This document shows positions 6,947 to 14,952 of a stretch of 17,957 bases of DNA, piece after piece. The position numbers and the translations under genes were made by a program. Positions within the stretch are counted from its first letter, which is position 1; each line of letters starts with the position of its first letter. The stretch lies in NCBI GenBank assembly GCA_004296815.1, contig SCVT01000564.1:1-17957 (forward strand), given 5' to 3'. The notes beneath the pieces were generated by a model. It was not told the DNA's origin and searched no databases. It saw nothing but the letters and a program-made list of their open reading frames with translations. This DNA comes from Reyranella sp. GTDB taxonomy: Bacteria > Pseudomonadota > Alphaproteobacteria > Reyranellales > Reyranellaceae.

Positions 6947-8281
6947 ATGCGTATTCTTGCACTCGCGGTCGTCGTGGCAGGCTTGGTTGCGACAGCACCG
7001 GCGAGCGCGCAGCAATCGGCGCCATCAGAGCAGACACGCGCGGCCTACGACGCCGCCTTCCAGGAGACGCTGCGCAATCCCGGCGATCCCGCGACCCTGC
7101 TGCGCTATGCCGATCTCGCCGTCCAGGTCGGCGATCTCGAATCCGCCATCTCCGCGCTGGAACGCCTTCTGCTGCTCGACGGCGATCAGCCGAAGGTCAA
7201 GCTCGAGCTCGGCGTTCTCTACTTCCGTCTCGGCTCCTATGAGGCCGCGCGGACCTACCTAGAGAGCGCCCGCGCCTCGGGCCGCGCCACCGCGGAGACA
7301 CGCGCGCGCGCCGACGACTACCTGCGCGAGGTCGACAGCAAAGTCAGCCGCTCGCAGTTCTCCGGCGACGTCATGGTCGGGCTCGGCTACTCGACCAACG
7401 CCAACAGCGGTCCCGGTGCTGCCGCCGGTGCGTTCGGCGCGACGGCGGTCACCAATCCCAACATCTCGCAGCGTCCCGACTTCAATGTGATCGGCGCCGC
7501 TACGCTGCGCCATCGCTACGATCTCAACCGCCAGGACAACGGCGCACTCGAGAGCGAGCTGCAGTTCTATACCTCGCGACAGTTCCAGGTCGCCGAAGCG
7601 AACGTAGTCTATCTCGATTTCACCACTGGGCCGCGTACCTCGCCGTTCGAGGCCGGCTTCTTCGACGACCTGACCTGGCGTCCCTTTGTGACGGGCCGCT
7701 ACGTGAACGTGCAGGATGTGACGAGCTACTGGGCATGGGGCGCAGGTCTCGAGTTCGGCGCACCGCTCGGCCCGCAAATCGCCGGCACGCTCTCCGCGTT
7801 CGGTAGGCGGCGCGAGTTCGTGAACAGCGTCTACGCACCGACCAACAATCAGTCGTCGGGCAACGAAGGCGTGGTTTCCCTCGAATTCCGTGTCGAGCTC
7901 ACCTCGTACATGACGATGACGCTGAACGGTGCCTATACGCGCTTCCTCGCGATGACGCCGGCGCAAAGCTACGGCGAGGTCTTGCTGGGCGGCGCCATGG
8001 AGATCCGGTTCGTCGACCCCTTGTCCATAAACGGCCGCAATTGGTCCGTGACGCCGAGCATCGGTATGGCGGCAGCGGTATATGATCAGCTGGATCCGTC
8101 GGTCAGCACCACGACGGGACGAATGCAGAACGACATCAACCTCGGCCTGATTTTGGCCATACCGCTGGACGACCGTATCTCGCTAGTAGGTCAGGCGAAC
8201 TACTTCCAGAGGTCAGCTTCGCTTAGCATCTATGCCTACGATGCCTTCAGCACGATGGTGGGTATCGGATGGCGTTTCTAA
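6947..8281 (+). CDS. Slam-like TPR/outer-membrane beta-barrel protein (DUF560-type)
   Basis: 444-residue predicted outer-membrane protein resembling surface lipoprotein assembly modulators (Slam, type XI secretion), which move partner proteins across or onto the outer membrane. Residues 1-21 are a signal peptide with cleavage after ASA (20-21). Residues about 34-128 carry TPR-like helices (LLRYADLAVQVGDLESAISA; LELGVLYFRLGSYEAARTYL). Then comes a stretch typical of the Slam barrel entry, with TRARADDYLREVD followed by FSGDVMVGLGYSTNANSGP (138-156). The rest to 444 is alternating polar/aromatic beta-strand sequence ending in the outer-membrane insertion signal WRF with terminal Phe. The barrel length (about 300 residues) fits a 14-strand Slam barrel. 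No in-frame start exists upstream: a TAA lies at 6920-6922. The FecR-domain gene follows after 14 nt. The alternative is a generic TPR-porin with a non-secretion role. Confidence 0.78.
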   Translation: MRILALAVVVAGLVATAPASAQQSAPSEQTRAAYDAAFQETLRNPGDPATLLRYADLAVQVGDLESAISALERLLLLDGDQPKVKLELGVLYFRLGSYEAARTYLESARASGRATAETRARADDYLREVDSKVSRSQFSGDVMVGLGYSTNANSGPGAAAGAFGATAVTNPNISQRPDFNVIGAATLRHRYDLNRQDNGALESELQFYTSRQFQVAEANVVYLDFTTGPRTSPFEAGFFDDLTWRPFVTGRYVNVQDVTSYWAWGAGLEFGAPLGPQIAGTLSAFGRRREFVNSVYAPTNNQSSGNEGVVSLEFRVELTSYMTMTLNGAYTRFLAMTPAQSYGEVLLGGAMEIRFVDPLSINGRNWSVTPSIGMAAAVYDQLDPSVSTTTGRMQNDINLGLILAIPLDDRISLVGQANYFQRSASLSIYAYDAFSTMVGIGWRF

Positions 8282-8285
8282 TCTT

Positions 8286-8290
8286 GGGGG
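8286..8290 (+). promoter_or_regulatory. Ribosome-binding site deciding the FecR-gene start
   Basis: GGGGG at 8286-8290, 5 nt before the ATG at 8296, favours that ATG over the in-frame ATG at 8269. The latter overlaps the end of the Slam-like gene and would put an extra nine hydrophobic residues before the Arg that starts a normal signal peptide. Confidence 0.6.
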
Positions 8291-8295
8291 CTTCC

Positions 8296-9441
8296 ATGTT
8301 CCGGCCAGGCGTGTTCGCTGTAGCGTCAGCGTGCATTGCGTTGTCCTGCGTACCCGTCGCTCAGGCCAAGGTCGGCGTTACCTCGGTGACGGACGGCGAA
8401 CCGCTCGGCCAACCGCCCGCCGCGAGCGAGCGCATCCTGCGCGTCGGCATCGACGTGCAGGCAAGCGAACGTGTGACCACCAAGGCCGACGATCGGGCCC
8501 ATGTCGTCTTCCTCGATGGCACCTCGCTCACGATCGGACCCAACAGCGTCCTCGTCATCGACAAGTACGTCTACGACCCGGATCGCAAGACCGGCGACAT
8601 CGCGCTCAGCACCACGCGCGGCGTGTTCCGCTTCGTCGGTGGCGCCATCAGCAAGAATAGCGAAGTGACGGTCAAGACGCCGAGCGCCACCATCGGCATC
8701 CGCGGCGGCATCGTGCAATTCGCCGTGGCCGAAAACGGCGCAACCTCCGCCAATTTTCTCTATGGCGATACCATGCGCGTCACTGCCCAGAATGTGACGA
8801 CGATCGCCAACCGGACCGGCTCAAACGTCGAGGTGCCGGCCAATGGACAGCCGACCAAGGCGGCGATCATCCAGCGCGGCCAGATGCCGTCGAACCAGCC
8901 CCTCGAGAAGCGACCTGCGGCGGCCCCGCTGCCGGGACCTGCCGGTGCGCGGGCGCCGGTGAACCAGAACGCCGTCAACCAGAATGCTGCCGCTCAGCAG
9001 AACTCTCGTGCGCAGCAGGACGCCAGCTCGCGACAGGACACACAGACTGCCCAGAACACACAGCCGACAACGACAGCGCCGCAGTCGACCGCACCGACCA
9101 GGTCGCCCGCGCCTGCACCGATGAACGTCGCGTCGATCGGCGATACGCTCGACAGTTCGAACTTCAGCCAGCGCAACTCGAAATTGACGCCGCGCAACGC
9201 TCAAGTGTTCGGCGCCTATCGACCGGATGTGAAGGGCGATCCCGGCCAGGGACGACCAGGCGGACCCCAAGGCTCCCCGCCACCGCGCCAGGTTGCAGGA
9301 AAAGCGGGACCGCCTCCTACGGCGTTCAAGCCTCCGCCTGTTATTGCCAAGCCGCAGGTGCAGAATGCGACGCGAGCAGCTGTGACCAATATGACCACCC
9401 GGAACATCGTTCAGCAGCCGCAGCGGTCCGACAAAAAGTAA
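8296..9441 (+). CDS. Secreted FecR-domain protein with Gln/Asn/Pro-rich tail
   Basis: 381-residue exported protein. Residues 1-24 form a signal peptide (FAVASACIALSC core) with likely cleavage after VAQA24. Cys18, preceded by ALS, makes a weak lipobox possible instead. Residues about 58-145 are a FecR domain: VFLDGTSLTIGPNSVLVIDKYVYDP (71-95), the TTRGVFRFVGG turn (106-116) and VKTPSATIGIRGG (126-138). Unlike true FecR anti-sigma factors it has no cytoplasmic N-terminal domain and no transmembrane anchor, and no FecI sigma factor is nearby, so FecI regulation is unlikely. Residues 200-381 are low complexity: Gln/Asn-rich with short NQNA-type repeats (223-254), then Thr/Pro-rich, then Gly/Pro-rich, ending basic (SDKK). 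It follows the Slam-like gene by 14 nt in what is surely one operon, so it may be its cargo, plug or surface partner; that is inference. Confidence 0.82.
   Translation: MFRPGVFAVASACIALSCVPVAQAKVGVTSVTDGEPLGQPPAASERILRVGIDVQASERVTTKADDRAHVVFLDGTSLTIGPNSVLVIDKYVYDPDRKTGDIALSTTRGVFRFVGGAISKNSEVTVKTPSATIGIRGGIVQFAVAENGATSANFLYGDTMRVTAQNVTTIANRTGSNVEVPANGQPTKAAIIQRGQMPSNQPLEKRPAAAPLPGPAGARAPVNQNAVNQNAAAQQNSRAQQDASSRQDTQTAQNTQPTTTAPQSTAPTRSPAPAPMNVASIGDTLDSSNFSQRNSKLTPRNAQVFGAYRPDVKGDPGQGRPGGPQGSPPPRQVAGKAGPPPTAFKPPPVIAKPQVQNATRAAVTNMTTRNIVQQPQRSDKK
8960..9062 (+). repeat. Degenerate Gln/Asn-encoding short repeats
   Basis: Within the FecR-domain gene, repeated AACCAGAA- and CAGCAG-like units encode a Gln/Asn-rich stretch at residues 223-256 (for example AACCAGAACGCC followed 15 nt on by AACCAGAATGCT). 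The repeats are imperfect, so slippage-driven phase variation is unlikely, but the array suggests that the linker grew by local duplication. Confidence 0.5.
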
Positions 9442-9510
9442 CGGGTCTGGCCTCTCTGGCTCACGGGGCCTAAGGTTCCTCGCCCGGCGTAACGGGCCAG
9501 GAGACGTCCC
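9442..9510 (+). promoter_or_regulatory. Leader of the hydrolase/ABC cassette with hairpin and RBS
   Basis: A 69-bp gap between the FecR-domain gene and the GGT-fold gene. It holds an inverted repeat GCCCG (9482-9486) / CGGGC (9493-9497) with a 6-nt loop, immediately followed by AGGAGA (9499-9504), a good ribosome-binding site 6 nt before the GTG at 9511. There is no T-run after the hairpin, so no intrinsic terminator for the upstream unit is apparent, and no clear promoter. Read-through from the Slam-like/FecR unit is therefore possible. Confidence 0.4.
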
Positions 9511-11316
9511 GTGAAGCTCATCAATCCCAATCCGTTCACGACGCGGCCCGAGATTGTCGGCACGTTCGGCGTCGTCACCTCGACGCACTGGATCGCGACC
9601 GCGGTCGGCATGGGCATCCTCGAGAAGGGCGGCAACGCCTTCGACGCCGCCGTCGCCACCGCCTTCACTCTCCAGGTCGTCGAGCCGCACCTCTGCGGCC
9701 CCGGCGGTGACGCGCCGCTGATCCTGCACGACGTGCGCCGCGGCAAGACCGAGGTCGTCTGCGGCCAGGGACCGATGCCGGCCGGCGCCACCATCGCCCA
9801 CTACAAAGGCCTAGGCCTCGATCTCATACCCGGTACCGGCCTCCTGCCTGCCTGCATCCCGGGCACTTTCGACGCCTACATGCACGTTCTGCGCGACTAC
9901 GGCACAATGCGCCTCGCCGACGTGCTCTCGCCTGCCATCGGCTACTGGCTGAACGGCCATGCCATCGTCGAGCGTGCCACGGCGACCATCGCCACCGTCG
10001 CCGAGCAGTTCCGCACCCACTGGAAGACCTCGGCCGACGTGTTCCTGCCCGGCGGCAATGTGCCCAAGCCCGCGTCTCTCTTCCGCAACGTCACCCTTGG
10101 CAATACCTATGCGCGCATCCTCAAGGAAGCGGAGGCTGGCGGCGGCGGCCGCGAGGCCGAGATCGAACGTGCCCGCAAGGCTTGGAGCCAAGGCTTCGTC
10201 GCCGAGGCGATCGACAAATTCTGCCGCACTCAGGACGTCATGGACGTCTCGGGCAAGCCGAACAGGGGCGTGCTGACCGGCCAGGACATGGCCAAATGGC
10301 AAGCCACTGTCGAGGCGCCGCTCACCTACGACTACGGTCGGTACACGGTTTGCAAGCCGCACACCTGGACGCAGGGCCCGGTGGTCCTGCAGCAGCTTGC
10401 CCTGCTCAAGGGCTTCGACCTCGACGGCATGGACCCGACCAGCCCCGATTTCATCCACCTGCAGGTCGAGTGCCTGAAACTCGCCTATGCCGACCGCGAG
10501 GCGTTCTACGGCGACCCGGCCTTCGTCGACGTGCCGATGCAGACGCTTCTGTCGGACGCCTACAATGCCGACCGCCGCGAGCTGATCGACCCCGCCTACG
10601 CCTCGATGGAGCAGCGTCCGGGCAAGGTCGAGGGCTATGGCGGCGTTGTGAAGCTTCGCCGTGCCGACGGCGTGCGCCTCGGCGTCGCGTCGAGCGGCGC
10701 CGGCGAGCCCACGGTCGGCCGCGTCGGCCAGACCAACGGCGACACCGTACATTTCGACATCGTCGACAAGGATGGCAACATGATCTCGGCCACGCCGTCG
10801 GGCGGCTGGCTGCAGAGCTCGCCGGTCATCCCCGAACTCGGCTTTCCGCTGGGCACGCGCGGCCAGATGTTCTGGCTCGAGGAAGGCCTGCCCGGCTCGC
10901 TGGCGCCCGGCAAGCGCCCGCGCAGCACGCTCACCCCCACTCTCGCCCACCGCGACGGCAAGCCCTACATGGTTTGGGGATCGCCGGGCGGCGACCAGCA
11001 GGACCAATGGATCACGCAACACTTCCTGCGCCACGTCCATTGCGACATGAACCTGCAGGAGGCGATCGATGCGCCGGCCTGGCACAGCGAGCACTTCCCC
11101 TCCTCATTCTGGCCGCGCACCGCCCGCCCCGGCGTGCTGGTGCTGGAGGGCCGTATCCCGAAGGACACTGTCGCCGAGCTGAAGAAGCGCGGCCACGAGG
11201 TCGAGATCAACGACGAATGGTCGGAGGGGCGCCTGACCGCCGCGACGCGCGACGATCCGTGGCGCAAGGCAGCCGCCAACCCGCGCGGCATGCAGGGCTA
11301 CGCGGCGGGCCGCTGA
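9511..11316 (+). CDS. Gamma-glutamyltranspeptidase-fold Ntn hydrolase
   Basis: 601-residue member of the GGT superfamily, Ntn hydrolases made as a precursor that self-cleaves before a catalytic Thr. Seen: GILEKGGNAFDAAVATAFTLQVVEPHLCGPGGDA near the N-terminus; the nucleophile Thr412 in NGDTVHFDIVDKDGN, which would leave a 190-residue small subunit; KRPRSTLTPT (Ser472-Thr473); and the oxyanion GSPGG (490-494). By eye alignment with Escherichia coli GGT, the glutamate-binding Arg114 is Gln86 here, and Asp433 falls at Phe454/Trp455, so a classic gamma-glutamyl substrate is doubtful. Oxamate-amidohydrolase-like or acylase-like activity is an alternative. There is no signal peptide, so unlike typical GGT it should be cytoplasmic. 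The start is GTG at 9511 with AGGAGA 6 nt upstream. It heads the peptide-ABC cassette and probably cleaves the imported solute. Confidence 0.88.
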   Translation: MKLINPNPFTTRPEIVGTFGVVTSTHWIATAVGMGILEKGGNAFDAAVATAFTLQVVEPHLCGPGGDAPLILHDVRRGKTEVVCGQGPMPAGATIAHYKGLGLDLIPGTGLLPACIPGTFDAYMHVLRDYGTMRLADVLSPAIGYWLNGHAIVERATATIATVAEQFRTHWKTSADVFLPGGNVPKPASLFRNVTLGNTYARILKEAEAGGGGREAEIERARKAWSQGFVAEAIDKFCRTQDVMDVSGKPNRGVLTGQDMAKWQATVEAPLTYDYGRYTVCKPHTWTQGPVVLQQLALLKGFDLDGMDPTSPDFIHLQVECLKLAYADREAFYGDPAFVDVPMQTLLSDAYNADRRELIDPAYASMEQRPGKVEGYGGVVKLRRADGVRLGVASSGAGEPTVGRVGQTNGDTVHFDIVDKDGNMISATPSGGWLQSSPVIPELGFPLGTRGQMFWLEEGLPGSLAPGKRPRSTLTPTLAHRDGKPYMVWGSPGGDQQDQWITQHFLRHVHCDMNLQEAIDAPAWHSEHFPSSFWPRTARPGVLVLEGRIPKDTVAELKKRGHEVEINDEWSEGRLTAATRDDPWRKAAANPRGMQGYAAGR

Positions 11317-11366
11317 TCGAGCATGACCTGGTCGATCATCGAAAGGAGCCTTGCGGCGGAACGCAA

Positions 11367-12350
11367 ATGAGCGACGCGCTGCTGGAGCTCAGGGGTCTCG
11401 CCGTCGACTTCGCCACCGACGACGGCACCGTTCATGCTGTCGACGGGATCGATCTCGCGGTCGGCCGCGGCCGCACGCTCGGCCTCGTGGGCGAATCGGG
11501 CTGCGGCAAGAGCGTCACGTCGCTCGCCATCATGGGCCTGCTGCCTCCGGAGAACTCCGAAGTGCGCGGCAAGGTCGTGTTCGAGGGCCGGGATCTGTTG
11601 ACGCTTGAGGCACACGAGATCCGCGATCTGCGCGGGGCGCAGCTCGCCATGATCTTCCAGGAGCCGATGACGTCGCTGAACCCCGCCTACACGATCGGCG
11701 ACCAGATCGTGGAAGCGATCCAGCGCCATCAGGGGCTCGACGCTGCAGCCGCCCGCGCGCGCGCCATCGAGGTCCTCACCCTCGTCCGCATCCCGAGCCC
11801 TGAGAAGCGTGTCGACGACTATCCGCACAAGCTCTCCGGCGGCATGCGCCAGCGCGCCATGATCGCCATGGCGCTGGCCTGCGGCCCGCAGCTCCTGATC
11901 GCCGACGAGCCCACGACAGCGCTCGACGTCACCATCCAGGCCCAGATCCTCGACCTGATGCGCGGGCTCCGCCGCGACACCGGCACGGCCATCATCCTGA
12001 TCACGCACGATCTCGGCGTGGTGGCAGAGATGGCCGACGATGTCGCCGTGATGTACGCGGGCCAGATCGTCGAGCGCGCCGCCGTTCGTGATCTCTTCGC
12101 GCGCCCCGAGCACCCTTACACGGTGGGCCTGCTGGGCTCGATCCCGCGCCTCGACGAGAAGCGCGAACGCCTGCCCTCGATCGAAGGCCGCGTGCCCGAC
12201 ATGACGCGCCCGCCCGGCGGCTGCCGCTTCGCCGCACGTTGCCCCTTTGTCGAACCGGAATGCCGGACCGCGCCGCCGGCCCTGATCGAGATCGCGGCAG
12301 GCCACTACACGCGCTGCCGCCGCGCCCCACTCTCGCAGGTGGCGGCATGA
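11367..12350 (+). CDS. Peptide-type ABC transporter ATPase (OppD/DppD-like)
   Basis: 327-residue ATPase that powers import of peptides or related solutes, acting at the cytoplasmic face as a heterodimer with the next gene product. Visible: Walker A GESGCGKS (42-49), Q-loop Gln98 in IFQEP, signature LSGGM (156-160), Walker B LLIADE (176-181), H-loop His214 in ITHD, then the OppD-type C-terminal extension [12 protein letters not shown]. Four cysteines at 286, 292, 299 and 317 (C-x5-C-x6-C-x17-C) match the Cys set associated with an iron-sulfur cluster in Dpp-type ATPases. The start is the ATG at 11367, where family-like sequence begins. The best ribosome-binding sequence, AAGGAGC, lies unusually far (about 18 nt) upstream; GCGGA is closer. 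The gap from the hydrolase is 50 nt; the stop overlaps the next start (ATGA). Confidence 0.93.
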   Translation: MSDALLELRGLAVDFATDDGTVHAVDGIDLAVGRGRTLGLVGESGCGKSVTSLAIMGLLPPENSEVRGKVVFEGRDLLTLEAHEIRDLRGAQLAMIFQEPMTSLNPAYTIGDQIVEAIQRHQGLDAAAARARAIEVLTLVRIPSPEKRVDDYPHKLSGGMRQRAMIAMALACGPQLLIADEPTTALDVTIQAQILDLMRGLRRDTGTAIILITHDLGVVAEMADDVAVMYAGQIVERAAVRDLFARPEHPYTVGLLGSIPRLDEKRERLPSIEGRVPDMTRPPGGCRFAARCPFVEPECRTAPPALIEIAAGHYTRCRRAPLSQVAA

Positions 12351-13423
12351 GCCCGCTGCTCGAGGTCCAGGGCCTCGCCAAGCACTTCCCGGTGAAGCGC
12401 GGCGCCTTCGGCTTCGTGTCGGGCCACGTCCGTGCCGTCGACGGCGTCGATTTCCACCTTGGTGCCGGCGAGACGCTGGCGATCGTGGGCGAATCGGGCT
12501 GCGGCAAGTCCACGGTCGGCCGCCTCGTACTCCGGCTGCTGGAACCGACGGCCGGCAGCGTCCGGTTCGACGGCGAGGACCTGCTGGTGCTCTCCGAATC
12601 GGGCATGCGGGCGCGTCGACAGAGGATGCAGGTCATCTTCCAGGACCCCTACGCCTCCCTGAATCCCCGCATGACAGTGGGCGCCATGCTGGGTGAGCCG
12701 CTGATGCTGCATGGGCTTGCGACGTCCGAAGCGACGCGGCGTGCCCGCGTCGGTGAGCTGCTGGAGCTAGTCGGCCTCAGGCCCGAACATGCCCGCCGCT
12801 ATCCCCACGAATTCTCCGGCGGCCAGCGCCAGCGCCTGGCGATCGCGCGCGCCCTCGCCGTCGAGCCGCAGCTCATCGTGGCGGACGAGCCCGTGTCGGC
12901 GCTGGACGTCTCGATCCAGGCCCAGGTCATCAACCTGATGCGCTCCCTGCAGGATCGCTTCGGCATGGCCTACATCTTCATCAGCCACGATCTCGCGGTC
13001 GTGAAGCACATCGCCGACCGCATCGCCGTAATGTACCTCGGCAAGATCGTGGAGACGGCGACGACCGACGAGCTTTTCCGCAATCCGCGCCACCCCTACA
13101 CGCGCGCGCTGCTTTCCGCGGTTCCGTTGCCGGATCCGACGGCAGCCCGGGAGCGCGCCCTGCTGGAAGGGGACATCCCGAGCGCCATGAACCCGCCCGC
13201 CGGCTGCCGTTTCCACACGCGCTGCCGCTTCGTGCGGGAGTCGTGTCGGGTCGACGTACCGGCGCTGGCCGACGACGGCAGCGGCCACGCCACGGCCTGC
13301 CCGTGGTGGCCGGAGTTTCCACCCGCCCGCTCGCTCACCGAGGGATCGGGCCAAGACCAGGACCGCATTCGCCTGGCCCGCCTGCAGGCAGCATTCGTAA
13401 CGACACAAACGGAGGCATCATGA
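12347..13423 (+). CDS. Peptide-type ABC transporter ATPase (OppF/DppF-like)
   Basis: 358-residue second ATPase of the importer. Visible: Walker A GESGCGKS (48-55), Q-loop in [13 protein letters not shown] (96-108), signature FSGGQ (156-160), Walker B LIVADE (176-181), His214 in FISHD, and the OppF-type tail [13 protein letters not shown]. It carries cysteines 287, 293, 300 and 318 with the same C-x5-C-x6-C-x17-C spacing as its partner. About 40 further residues follow the last Cys and are polar, longer than needed for the domain. The start chosen is the ATG at 12347, whose ATGA overlaps the previous stop; an in-frame start at 12239 would add 36 residues of non-family sequence read from inside the upstream gene. 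Its own stop overlaps the ATG of the solute-binding protein gene. Confidence 0.93.
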   Translation: MSPLLEVQGLAKHFPVKRGAFGFVSGHVRAVDGVDFHLGAGETLAIVGESGCGKSTVGRLVLRLLEPTAGSVRFDGEDLLVLSESGMRARRQRMQVIFQDPYASLNPRMTVGAMLGEPLMLHGLATSEATRRARVGELLELVGLRPEHARRYPHEFSGGQRQRLAIARALAVEPQLIVADEPVSALDVSIQAQVINLMRSLQDRFGMAYIFISHDLAVVKHIADRIAVMYLGKIVETATTDELFRNPRHPYTRALLSAVPLPDPTAARERALLEGDIPSAMNPPAGCRFHTRCRFVRESCRVDVPALADDGSGHATACPWWPEFPPARSLTEGSGQDQDRIRLARLQAAFVTTQTEAS

Positions 13424-14949
13424 GACAGACAGTCCGCCGCACATTGGGCAATCTGGCGCTCGCCGCCGCTCTTTCCGGCCTCGCCCTTTCGGGCGCCGCC
13501 GCCCAGAGCCACCTCCGTATCGGGCTCGCAGAGGATCCCGACGTGCTCGACCCGACGCTCGCGCGCACCTATGTCGGGCGCATCGTCTTCTCCTCGATCT
13601 GCGACAAGCTCTTCGACATCGACGACAAGCTGAACGTGGTGCCGCAGCTCGCCACCGGCCACGAGACCTCGGCCGACGGCAAGACCGTCACCATCAAGCT
13701 GCGGTCCGGTGTGAAGTTCCACGACGGCGAGGTCTTCGACGCGCAGGCCGCCAAGTACAGTCTCGAGCGCCACCTCACCATGAAGGGCTCGTTCCGCCGA
13801 CCCGAGCTCATCTCGGTCGAGTCGATCGACGTCGTCGATCCCGGAACGATCAAGCTCAACCTGAAGGCGCCCTTCTCGCCATTGCTGGCGCAGCTCACCG
13901 ACCGCGCCGGCATGATGGTCTCACCCAAGGCCGCCGAGGCGGCGGGCGACAAGTTCGGCCTGAAGCCGGTCTGTGCGGGTCCCTACAAGTTCGTCGAGCG
14001 CGTCCAGCAGGACCGCATCATTGTCGAGAAGTTCGCCGACTACTGGAACAAGGACCAGGTCTTCATCGACAAGATCACCTACCTGCCGATCACCGATTCG
14101 ACGGTGCGCCTCGCCAATCTGCGGTCGGGCGGCCTCGACATGATCGAGCGCGTGCTGGCCACCGACATCAAGACGGTGCGCGACAACCCGAGGCTCAGGC
14201 TGATCACCGCGGTCGAGCTGGGCTATCAGGGCCTGACAATCAACCTGTCGAACGGTCCCAAGGCCGACACGCCGCTCGCCAAGGACGCACGGGTGCGTCA
14301 GGCGTTCGAGCTCTCGATCGACCGCGACGCGCTGAACCAGGTCGTGTTCAACGGCGAGTTCGTGGTCGGCAACCAGTGGATCAACCCGACCAACCCCTAC
14401 TACCAGCAGGCCTTCCCGGTGCCCAAGCGCGACGTCGCCAAGGCGCGGGCGCTCCTGAAGGAGGCGGGTGTCACGGGCAAGATCACGCTCGACTTCATGG
14501 TGCCGAACAACCCGGAAACCCGGCAGGTCGCCGAAGTCCTGCAGTCGATGGTGGCCGAGACCGGCTTCGACCTGAAGATCCGGGTCACCGAGTTCGCCAC
14601 CTCGCTCAAGCAGTCGGAGACGGGCGAGTACCAGATCTACCTGATCGGCTGGTCGGGCCGCAGCGATCCGGACGGCAACTCCTACATCTTCCACGTCTGC
14701 GGCCAGCCGCAGAACAACTCGGGCTATTGCGACAAGGACGTCGACGCCTGGCACAACGAGGCCCGCATCAAGAGCGACCCGGCGGAGCGCAAGAAGATCT
14801 ACGAGAAGATCGCCGCCAAGTACCTGCCGGAGGGCTCGATCAAGTACCTCTACCATCGCCGTGTGCTGGTCGCGCTCACCGACAAGGTCGAGGGCTACAA
14901 GCAGCTTCCCGACGGCCTGATCCGCGTGGTCGGCGTCAAGCTGAAGTAG
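13420..14949 (+). CDS. Periplasmic solute-binding protein, peptide/Ni family (SBP_bac_5)
   Basis: 509-residue extracytoplasmic binding protein that captures the substrate and delivers it to the permease pair. Residues 1-28 are a Sec signal peptide (basic MRQTVRR, hydrophobic core, cleavage near GAAA-Q). The mature part starts with the family-typical [28 protein letters not shown], and contains [20 protein letters not shown] and [24 protein letters not shown], hallmarks of the DppA/OppA/GsiB fold. Length is normal. The start ATG at 13420 has GGAGG at 13411-13415 and overlaps the previous stop (ATGA). Ligand cannot be read from sequence: dipeptides, glutathione, opines or amides are all possible. 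The gene ends 3 nt before the first permease. Being the third ABC gene rather than the first, it departs from the binding-protein-first order common in dpp operons. Confidence 0.93.
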   Translation: MRQTVRRTLGNLALAAALSGLALSGAAAQSHLRIGLAEDPDVLDPTLARTYVGRIVFSSICDKLFDIDDKLNVVPQLATGHETSADGKTVTIKLRSGVKFHDGEVFDAQAAKYSLERHLTMKGSFRRPELISVESIDVVDPGTIKLNLKAPFSPLLAQLTDRAGMMVSPKAAEAAGDKFGLKPVCAGPYKFVERVQQDRIIVEKFADYWNKDQVFIDKITYLPITDSTVRLANLRSGGLDMIERVLATDIKTVRDNPRLRLITAVELGYQGLTINLSNGPKADTPLAKDARVRQAFELSIDRDALNQVVFNGEFVVGNQWINPTNPYYQQAFPVPKRDVAKARALLKEAGVTGKITLDFMVPNNPETRQVAEVLQSMVAETGFDLKIRVTEFATSLKQSETGEYQIYLIGWSGRSDPDGNSYIFHVCGQPQNNSGYCDKDVDAWHNEARIKSDPAERKKIYEKIAAKYLPEGSIKYLYHRRVLVALTDKVEGYKQLPDGLIRVVGVKLK

Positions 14950-14952
14950 CCT

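Noticed and set aside
5917..6948. 343-residue open frame on the - strand over the YgfZ-like gene
   Set aside because: It would cover the divergent acuI/ygfZ promoter region and run antisense to the KGCYMGQE motif gene; composition is shadow-like.
8960..9062. Phase-variable simple sequence repeat
   Set aside because: The Gln/Asn codon repeats are degenerate, with no homopolymer or perfect short tandem tract long enough for slippage.
8286..9441. FecR-type sigma/anti-sigma iron regulation
   Set aside because: No ECF sigma factor or TonB-dependent receptor in the window and no cytoplasmic or membrane part in the protein, so the FecIRA model was not adopted.
9442..9510. Intrinsic terminator between the FecR-domain gene and the GGT-fold gene
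   Set aside because: The GCCCG/CGGGC hairpin has a short stem and no following T-run, and it abuts the ribosome-binding site.
9811..11094. 427-residue open frame on the - strand opposite the GGT-fold gene
   Set aside because: Antisense shadow of codon bias; no domain and no ribosome-binding site, while the + strand has the complete Ntn-hydrolase signature.
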